This document shows positions 32,378-40,946 of a stretch of DNA of 64,000 nt, in pieces; the stretch's first letter is position 1; the number at the start of each line of letters is the position of its first letter. The notes beneath the pieces are model-generated. The model did not search any database. It was not told where the DNA came from and saw only the letters and a list, made by a program, of their open reading frames with translations. The stretch is from assembly GCA_009363875.1 (NCBI GenBank), contig CM018680.1, positions 62,841,279 to 62,905,278 on the forward strand, read 5' to 3'. A program made the translations under genes and the position numbers. The stretch is from Mikania micrantha. Its lineage: Eukaryota > Streptophyta > Magnoliopsida > Asterales > Asteraceae.

Positions 32378-33745
32378 CAAAATACCTTTAAGAAAACTTT
32401 AACAATTTAATTTTTCATAATTAATATAAATAACACATTTTAAAAGCAAGTTTATTAAGTCCATTAAGAGATATAATAAAATTTGTATTCGTCTTACTCC
32501 TAACTTCGACAAATGAATCAGTTAAAGTTTGATGTTTATGTTTGTTTATTATCAAGACTATTCATTTCATCAAAGTATATTTTTTCCTTGGCACTAATAT
32601 AAATGTCAACTAAGGTTAATGGTTGCGTGGTCCCTCTTTGTTTGGAAATTTTCTCCCAATTGTATCAAATATGATCTCAAATCAATTATTATCTCTATAA
32701 TATTGATACTGTTTTTACTTTTCTTATGGGGAGTTTTTTCATGAGGAAAAAACTTTTTTTAAATTTATAAAAAGTTATAATATTAATGTTACAACTCATT
32801 TAAATTGGTGTAACCAACGGGCTTCTAGCCCAGCGGTATTTGCGATGAAGTTTCGGAGCTGCACCCTCACAAGGTCAGGGGTTCGAAACCGAGCAGGGGC
32901 GAGGGTTTACCCATTTAGGTGGGGTTCCCGCGTATCTGGAGGTGGTGTCACTACTCACTTGAGACCATTGTGGGCCCGATTAAGATAACACAGTGGTATG
33001 GGTGGGGTTAGTCGCCGTTCAAAAAAAAATTTAAATTGGTGTAACTATGAATACTTTGAACACATTTGATGAGACGATAACTAAAATAAATAAATAAATA
33101 TATATATATATATATATACACGATGAGTTAACGGTGTAATTTTTTTTTAAAAAATAATAGCGTATATAAAAGTTAGGAATATTTTAGAATTAAAATGGTA
33201 AACTTTTATTATGTAATATATGAGCAATAATTATATATCAATGGAACGATGTGCATTGAATGTTATATCTTGTTTACATTAGTGTAAACCACTTAAAAAA
33301 ATTTGATAAGACGATATATACTTGAATTAAAGATAAAAGTGAGATGAGTTTAATGATGTATTTTCTTTATAAATAATAACATTCTATATAAAAGTTATAA
33401 ATATTTAAAAAATAGTGGGTAAACTCTTTTTTTAAATGAAATTATGTTAGTTTAAAATGTCCAAAATACCTTTAAGAAAGCTTTAACAATTATTTTTTTC
33501 ATAATTAATATAAATAACACATTTCAGAAGCAAGTATATTAAATTCGTTAAGAGATAGAATAAAATTTGTATTCATCTTACTCCTAAATTCTACAAATTA
33601 ATTAGTCAGAGTTTGATGTTTATGTTTGTTTATTATGACTATTCAGAACCAAAGTATATGTTTTTCCTTAACATAAATATAAATGTCAACTAACGTTTAA
33701 AGGATTGCGTGTCCGTCTTTTTTTGGAAAGTTTCTCACAATTGTA
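32378..33745. repeat. AT-rich segment in two direct copies (about 300 bp each, 1.08 kb apart)
   Basis: The block starting CAAAATACCTTTAAGAAA and containing TTTGATGTTTATGTTTGTTT and AAATGTCAACTAA occurs at about 32378-32690 and 33461-33745. A shorter related piece (ATGTTTGTTTATTACTAGAA to AATGTCAACTAAGG) lies at 12795-12840. The repeat family is unidentified. Confidence 0.65.
32815..33028 (+). mobile_element. tRNA-derived SINE with perfect 16-bp TSD
   Basis: An RNA polymerase III-type internal promoter is visible: an A-box-like TAGCCCAGCGGT at about 32827-32838 and a B box GGTTCGAAACC at about 32880-32890. The element ends in an A9 tail. TTTAAATTGGTGTAAC is repeated exactly at both sides (left copy ends 32814, right copy ends 33045). 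Length about 214 bp. These are the hallmarks of a SINE mobilised by a LINE reverse transcriptase. The intact TSD indicates a fairly recent event. Confidence 0.9.
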
Positions 33746-33822
33746 TCAAACTAGATTACGCTATTGCGTGTCCGTCTTTTTTTGGGAACTTTCTCACACT
33801 TGTATCAAACTAGATTACGCTA
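33705..33822. repeat. 59-bp tandem duplication
   Basis: ATTGCGTGTCCGTCTTTTTT through TCAAACTAGATTACGCT is present twice head to tail with only a few base differences. Confidence 0.8.
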
Positions 33823-34879
33823 TTGCGCGTTGTTGCGGGTGCGTGCTCGTTTAACAACGACTCGCGTTAAAAACGAACAGACTTTTAGAAGTCTTAAACG
33901 GAAACACAAACATGGTTATGTACGGGTCAAACTCAAGACGAACCATGTTTCCAAAAAAACCAAAATAAGGCGTAATAACAGAAATGGATCCAAAAATAAA
34001 ATTAAAAAATAATATTTTTGAGAAAATAACAAAGAAATAGAGTAAGAAAATCAAGATGAAAACAATGAGCTAGCCACCAAAGACTTTTGTATTCTTATCC
34101 ACATCTGCAAATATATACAAACCATGAATTAATGAACCAATAGCATCAAAGCACTGTTCATATATGAACTTTGTATAGATAGTAATATGATCTCAAATTA
34201 GTTATTATCTCAAGTACCTCCCACTCATTAAAGGACTATAACGTAGTGGTATATTGATACGCTTTTAGTCTTTTTACTTTTCTTAGGTGAGGTCTTGGGC
34301 TCGAGTATTTTTTAAAGCAATTGTCTCTAGATGAGCAAGAGTCTTTTTGTAGTGGTAGGTTTAGTTTTGAATTTGTGAGATTTAGGTGGTGTGGCTGATG
34401 TTAGGTGTGTCCACAATCCGTTTTTTACATTTTTTGAGTGCAACTATAAACCAAACCATTAATAACGGTTTTTAAATAATGAAAACCAAAACAAACCATT
34501 ATTAACAGTTTGGTTCCGGTTTGTGCATTTTGTCGCATTAAAAATAAAACTGAACAATTTTACGATTTGAGACAGACTACTTAATTACATTAGGAGCCCA
34601 GATCTTTTTTTTTTTGTGTCATATGATGCCTATGCTTAAGACTAAAATACATGTAAAAAAACAGAAGCATCTCAATAGAAAAACAAACATCACTGCGCAA
34701 AAACACCATGAACACTAAAAAAGCATTGTAAAATTACTTTATTACCCCTCATGACAAAAAAACATGGAAAATGAGGTGGCACAGTTTTTGACAACAAGGT
34801 TTTGGTTTTCATGGTTTCCTTAATTAAACAAGGTTTCCAAATTATTAATCCCATATATATATATATATATATATATATA
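33823..34879. other. AT-rich DNA without supported gene
   Basis: No coding region with recognisable homology. The 82-codon plus-strand reading at 33764-34012 is Lys/Arg/Thr-rich because of the underlying low-complexity sequence. A (TA)n tract at 34854-34879 borders the Helitron-like element. Confidence 0.5.
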
Positions 34880-36547
34880 CTAGGTTAAAAACCCGTGTAT
34901 TACACGGGTTGAAAAAATAATATGTTACATATAAAAATCTATTGACAAAAAGTTATGTAGTTAAAGAGTATGTACATTGCAGAGTTTTACTAAACTCATG
35001 TTTACAAAAATTGAATAAAATATGATATAATTTGTTAATGCATAAAGTCTTCAAAATATGCTTAAAATATTTGATGTAATAATTATAAATTATGTTTTAT
35101 ATTTAATTTTTTTTAACAATGTGTTAATATTTTTATATAATGTACTCATAAATAATTTAATTAAAGTATATTTATTCTTTATTAACACATTAAATTAACT
35201 TTACCTTAAATTTAAATTAATATTTATAATTTGGATTTTTAAAAATTACTTACTTTTTATATTTCAATAAAATATATTTTTGTCATTCAAAAAAACAATC
35301 ATATTAAATGTTTAAAAATTTTTAAAAGCAATTATAGAAAAAATTAGTAACATTATTGTTTTATTTATAATATTTTAAGAAATATCATTTGAATTCGATT
35401 ATATTTAAAGAACTAAAGTTGTTAAATAAAAAAATAAGTTCACTTAAAAACATCATAATTGATTTCATTTTAAATATAATTAATTCATAATATATTAATT
35501 CATAATATATTAATTATTATAATCTATAATTCCTAATTCCTAATCTATCTATTATCTATTATACTAATTAAAAATAAAAATAATAGGTGACACATGTCAC
35601 AAATCTAGAGTATTCTTACATTACTTTTCACGCTTTTCTCTCATAATAAATACACAAATTTATTAAATACTAATTATATAAATACATATTCTTTATACAT
35701 TTATCAATTAAAAAAGTTCTTATTACCAAAAAAATATATTAGATAATAATATTAAAGACCAGTCATATTATACGTATCTTTTATAATGAAATAGGAATTT
35801 TTAACTTAATAAAAATATATTAATATTAAAAAGAATAATTTTAAAAAATCAAATTATGAAAAATTTTCCAAAAATTTATAACTCATATTATCTTTTTATA
35901 ATTTATAGTCATTATTATAAACTATTTATTTTTTTCTTTATCAACATGTTTAATAATAAAAGATAGCATCCTATAATTTTGTAAAAAATGACACTATTTA
36001 AAAACAACTTTTTTTTAAAATGAAATGTTTAGAAACCAAACTTTGAAAGGAATTTTTTAAAATACAATATTAATATTTTATTTTCTATGTAATGTTGATC
36101 ATATATTAAAACAAAAAACTCATTTACAATTTTTAAATTTATATTATTGAATACTTATTAATTTTTATCCAACCCGTGTAATCCATGGGATACTAACCTG
36201 GTTTTTAATAGGGACACTTGACATCATTATAGGCCATCTCCATTTTTGTTTTCCACCCTAAAAATTTAACCCGAAAAACTAAACATGCGTATTGTTTTAT
36301 TTAATTGTTACATTATATATTAATTTGATGTTCTTATTTTGAAGTGGTATGGTTTTTTTTCTAATTTCTTATTCATATATTTATGAATTATATCAGTGAT
36401 TTACTCAACCCGTGTAACACACAGGTTACTAACCTAGCTAAATAATAAATATAGATAATTAAATAGGAGAGAAAAGCGAGAAAACTAAAATATAAGTGAT
36501 ATAGAATGTGAAAAATGTCCACAATTATTTTGATTTATTAGTATAGA
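34880..36547 (-). mobile_element. Non-autonomous Helitron-like element (minus), host of a nested copy
   Basis: On the minus strand the right end begins TCTATACTAATAAATC (a Helitron-like TC start, 36547). The left end has the hairpin CAACCCGTGTAATACACGGG followed by a short A/T spacer and CTAG at 34880-34883. It aligns along most of its length with 61945-62969 (for example ACAAAAAGTTATGTA near the 3' end). It has no coding capacity. It is interrupted at 35543/36438 by a second element in plus orientation. Confidence 0.7.
35544..36437 (+). mobile_element. Nested non-autonomous Helitron-like element (plus)
   Basis: It starts TCTATCTATTATC after an A and ends with a hairpin remnant (AACCCGTGTAACACACAGGTT) and CTAG at 36434-36437. 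The paralogous minus element at 61945-62969 continues across the equivalent position (TTCCTAA|CAAAATAATAAAT near 62858) without this 894-bp segment, so the insertion boundaries are supported by an empty site. A second, weaker hairpin plus CCTGG at about 36168-36201 suggests an internal or tandem 3' end. Confidence 0.7.
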
Positions 36548-38141
36548 TAGATATTACTCAAATTGTTTAGAAAAGTTGTATGTGTCGATAAAACGGATCA
36601 CAAATACGGGATACTAAAATTGTCATGACGTCTAAGAATTATATTTAAACGATTAAATATGTAATATTCATGCAACATATAATGTGATTTATAAAAAGAA
36701 ATATGAATATGTTGATATTTATGTTAATCGGTTAAGTTTTTAAATAATGTCATTAAAAGATTAAATGGTATTAATTTTATTTTTTTGGTAGTCATTGAAA
36801 AGGATTACGTATTTCAAACATTTGTTAATCTGAATAATTTTTATTAAGAAACCATTTAATTAAATAAAGTTAAGTAAATAAGTTGAAAGTTAAATATAAA
36901 CTAATTAATTAAAATATGAGATTTTTAAACCATTAACGATTAAACTGCATATTAAAAATACAACTATTTTAGGAAAAAAATATAAAAATAAGTTAGCAAT
37001 CAATTAATTAAATAGCTGATACAAATAAATTCAAACAGATTGATGAAAAAAGTTTGAATTATTTTATACGTAATATTCAGTTTAGAAGTTACAATTTTAG
37101 TTATCTTTTCTTATTACAATTTTTTGGATTAAAACATTACATGGGTTGAAAACATAAATGTGTGCAAAATTCAAACATTTGATGTGTTATATTTTAGTTT
37201 TCTGACATATGTTGTTTAACAATTTTCTTAAATAATAGAAAGTGATAACGTCATTTATATAATTATAATATATCTAACAAAAAAGATGATTGTAGTAAAA
37301 AAAGATTGTTACATACACTTGTCTAATTGTAATTTACTCACCAGGTATACAATTAATATTATTTTAGTTGTTTACAATACTACAATCTTTCGACGATATA
37401 GATTCGAAACATTTAAGATGAGTATGACAGTGTTGTCAATACATTACTTGAAATATTCACGAAGGTAATATTAACAATGATGAGCAAATTGATGTAAAAA
37501 TAATACTTGAATGTTTGATCTATATATATTAAGCTACTTACGTTTTATAAATGGAAAGGAACAATCAATTTAGTGTTAGTTGGAATTGATTTAGATGTAA
37601 TTAAACAATTGGAAACTGGAAAGCATTTTTATACATAATTTAATAAAATATGTCATAATTAATTATTAATTTTAATTATAGAAAGTTAGTAAAAGAAATA
37701 AAACAGTTTGAAAAAATTAAATAAAATAATCTGAAAAGAATCAGCTGTTTAGTTTTCCTTGTTAAATTTTTAGGCGGGAAAACAAAAATGAAGATAGTCT
37801 AGAATGATGCCAAGTGTCCCCCAAACATTTTGATTTATTATACATAATAGATTGTCTGGTACATGTTATAAATGAATTGGAAAAATTATGGCAACTAATT
37901 AATGTTAATTGGAATTGATTTATATGTGATAAGCAATATGTATTAATTGGAAAGGATTGATAATCGTATTTAAATACAATTCACCATAATTAATTATTAG
38001 AGCTAATTATAGAAAGTAGGTAAATTAAAACGTTTTAAAGATGTAAACATGTTTTGTGTTTTTGGGGGGAAAACAGAATGAGGGATGGCTAGAATCATGC
38101 CACGTGTCCCCCAACTATTTTTATTTATTATATATAATAGA
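36548..38141 (-). mobile_element. Degraded Helitron-like copies, 5' ends at 37851 and 38141
   Basis: Two more minus-strand 5' ends are readable: GTGTCCCCCAAACATTTTGA then TTTATTATACATAATAGA ending at 37851, and the related CACGTGTCCCCCAACTATTT then TTATTATATATAATAGA ending at 38141. A decayed 3' hairpin (ATTACATGGGTTGAAAA) lies near 37137. There is no coding region; AT-rich throughout. Confidence 0.5.
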
Positions 38142-38331
38142 TTAATTAAAGAAAGTAAGCCATACAAAAAATTATTATTATTAATTTTATGAAACTCGAG
38201 ATAGAAACAAAACAATCATTCCCATAATATCCGTGTATGTTGAGTTTTTGCTTGTACATTATGTTTTAGAATTTGTAACAAATAAATAGTGATTTTAGTG
38301 AGAGATACCGACTTTCCTTCTTAATCTTTTA
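38142..38331. other. Short spacer before the large Helitron
   Basis: AT-rich, no gene. It ends in A directly before the TC that is taken as the Helitron start. Confidence 0.4.
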
Positions 38332-38623
38332 TCTTTTATATATAATAAAGGAGTAAATTTTGTTGCCACATGGCAACTTTTAGTCTCTCTTAGTACACGT
38401 GGCAATTCTATGTTGCACTCTTATTTTCACACTTAAAAACACACGCGGGTCTAGAGTTAAACGCGGGTTATGCCCATTATGTGGTCCGACCCATTAAACA
38501 CTAAACAAACCCTAATGTGTAATCTGCCGTTTCCATTCTCTCAGCCCCTGGTTCCTTCCGCCTCCCAATTTTCTACACCATTGCATTCTCTCAAGCCTAT
38601 AATCAAAGATCACCCATATAGAA

Positions 38624-38911
38624 ATGAAAGAACGCAAGGAAAAAGTGATTGAAACCCTATTTATAGGAAGACACTATGCACACAAGTTGCGGAACTTTCT
38701 TCATCTGAAACTTAAAGTTGATGGGTCGGTTCTTCTTAAAGATTTGTTGACGGAGATAGTGGGATCTTTCTTTGGTGGTCTTTTGATGCTAAATCCTTCT
38801 GATTCCGGCAATATACGTGGGGATCCGACGAGTCTCCATGTTGTTTTCGCTTCTCCTGTTGACCGGACGCCGGTAGTTGGTGCCGGAAAAAAAAACCGAT
38901 GTCAGCTGTGA
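38624..38911 (+). pseudogene. WRKY (group III/WRKY70-like) N-terminal exon fragment captured by the Helitron
   Basis: A 95-codon reading contains IETLFIGRHYAHKLRNFLH, then LLKDLLTEIVGSFFGGLLML and a SPVDRTP segment. This follows the layout of the N-terminal leucine-rich helix pair and Ser/Pro linker of WRKY53/70-type factors. Just after the A9 run near 38890 the frame is lost, yet FRRKYERIR near 38938 in another frame resembles the basic RRGxYKRR stretch preceding the WRKY domain. No WRKYGQK motif or zinc finger follows. Position inside the Helitron near its 5' end suggests gene capture. The assignment is by remembered family pattern. Confidence 0.5.
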
Positions 38912-40000
38912 AAGAGCGAAGAAGGTGTGACAAATTTCAGGAGAAAGTACGAAAGAATCAGACCTAATTTCATGCATGGGGTTTATCACTTTCCCTAAAC
39001 TTTAACTGTATTAAACTTCTAATGTTTATCTGAATTTACTATTTCTTTTCCATTGATTTCCACATATAATTTTGGAATCCACGTACAGGTGAATGCTAAG
39101 TTAAGGTCCACATTTAGTATTATTTTTATTGGTGTTTTAATCCATTTTTTACGATGTTATTTAGAATAGATTTTTTGATGTTTGTTATAATTTGTGTTTG
39201 TTATTTTAGAATAGATTTTGCGATGTTTAAGTTGTTAAGGACATGTTAATTTGATTCAAGTTTGTGGGGATACCAAATCTTTACTAGATCATTCAATTAT
39301 GGATCAAAATTGATATCAGGTTGTGGAGGACATGTTAATTTGATTTCAGTTAAATTAATCTTTATTAACTTTCTACATTATTAACATTTCATATTTAAAT
39401 GAAAGATGGACGTGTTTTTCAATGTTAGACATGAAAAAATAGGAATACAGAATAATGGATGTATTCACGGGATTGTAAAAGGAGGCTCTCATTTTGGAGG
39501 TATGCAAGTTTTACGAATTACGTAATTTAGTCATTGCTATGTAGTTATTCAATAACATCTGATTGAAAAGCCTCTATTGCATATGATAAAGAGATGCATA
39601 TTGTTTGGTCTATATCTGCATGTTATTGAGTGTATTGATTTGCAAGAAGTAAACTGGGGATAGAAGACAACGCCATTTATCTGAGTTAACCATGGTTGGT
39701 TTTTGTGACTATGAGCTACTTCAATTTGTTACACATAGGTATGGACATGATGTGAGCTTTTCTGTCTAATAATAAGCATAGATACTTTGCAATTATTTAT
39801 TCAATTTTAAATCTTGCATAACTTTTTATCTAATAACTTAAATGTATGGTTTGGAGTATTATAGTTGGCATTTATATGCTTTGATTAGTTGATTCATTTT
39901 AATAAGTTTGATATGAAAGGTTTTGCAAAGTTTGGAGATTCGAACATTTTAATCGATCTAATTTTAAAGTACTATTGAAAGCATTTATATGCTTTGAGTA
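38912..40000. other. Noncoding Helitron 5' region
   Basis: No supported gene. It may include intron sequence belonging to the captured WRKY fragment (TTACAG-like acceptor near 39088). It ends at the copia target GAGTA (39996-40000). Confidence 0.4.
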
Positions 40001-40830
40001 TGTAAAGACTAATAAAGGCTGATGCTCACCAAACTTCTTGTTTTGTCCAAGTATAGGAGCCTCTTTGAATAAACACCTTCGGAAGGAAGAAGTGATTCTT
40101 CGGAAGCAGCATTGCTTCCGAAGGATAACTGGTTCCTGCCGAAGGTTATACAAGACAACTGCTTCCGAGGAATCCTCTTATGCACTGAAGACAAAGACTT
40201 CCGAGGAATCCTCTTATGCACTGAAGACAAAGACTTCCGAGGTTTATCCTCTGACAAAGACTGTAGCAGATTACTCTTATGGTACAAAAGGTACTGACAC
40301 AAGACATGTTGGTCTGAGTAAAGATAGAGACAACATGTAATGAGTCAGATAAAGCACCTTACCTCTCCCATGCTACATTAAATGCAAAAGATCATCTGAA
40401 GCCTTGAAGATCAATAACATTAAATGTCTTTTGTATTTAGAGTCTTTTGTAAAGTCAATGACTATTAATGTAATGATTATGAAAGAGTGTCTTAGCCTGT
40501 TAAGACACTCAACATACTAGAATAAGCTTTACTTTATGTACTTGTCTAGTATACCCAACTTGTATTCCTAAGTGTATACGGTTGTAGCCTCGGCTATATA
40601 ACCTCCCAATGTATGGTTGCTTGAAGTGTGCTTGCTTGTATACTTCCACTTTGAGAGAAATATATCCTTGAGCTTGAATTATTCTTGTGTTCTTATTATT
40701 GTTCAAAGATTATTACTGTGTCATTTTGAGTGTAATTGTGAGATCATTCTAACAGAACATTCCGCATCTGTTAGAGTTAAGTAAGAAATACTTGTGAAGT
40801 GTTGTTTAGACTTAACAACCCGATCCTACA
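40001..40830 (+). repeat. 5' LTR of the copia element
   Basis: 830 bp, TGTAAAGACT to CGATCCTACA. It has a perfect 36-bp tandem duplication at 40167-40238 (each unit GAGGAATCC...GACTTCC), many CTTCCGAAG/CTTCGGAAG motifs between 40076 and 40245, and a TATA box at about 40594. The open readings on both strands inside it are by-products of the LTR sequence. Confidence 0.96.
40592..40602 (+). promoter_or_regulatory. TATA box of the copia LTR
   Basis: GGCTATATAACC is followed about 30 bp later by TGTATGGTTGC, a plausible RNA start region. It is conserved in all four family LTRs in the window. Confidence 0.65.
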
Positions 40831-40832
40831 AG

Positions 40833-40844
40833 TGGTATCAGAGC
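40833..40844 (+). promoter_or_regulatory. Primer-binding site (initiator tRNA-Met)
   Basis: TGGTATCAGAGC two bases after the 5' LTR, the usual copia/Sirevirus primer site. Confidence 0.93.
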
Positions 40845-40946
40845 TTTGGCTCTTGAACTTGACTGACTAATTATCATCAAGTTACCAGTTCTATTTCTTA
40901 TAAAATCTCATCGTCTTAACACTCATATTTTCTGTGTCTGTCTAAG

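Noticed and set aside
33764..34012. 82-aa plus-strand ORF as a gene
   Set aside because: Lys/Arg/Thr-rich composition reflects low-complexity AT-rich DNA and it begins inside a 59-bp tandem duplication.
40009..40340. 100-aa and 97-aa ORFs on both strands in each copia LTR (also at 51227-51558 and 57813-58144) as genes
   Set aside because: They exist only because the LTR is identical in each place, they overlap on both strands, and the older solo LTR at 28407 does not keep the same lengths.
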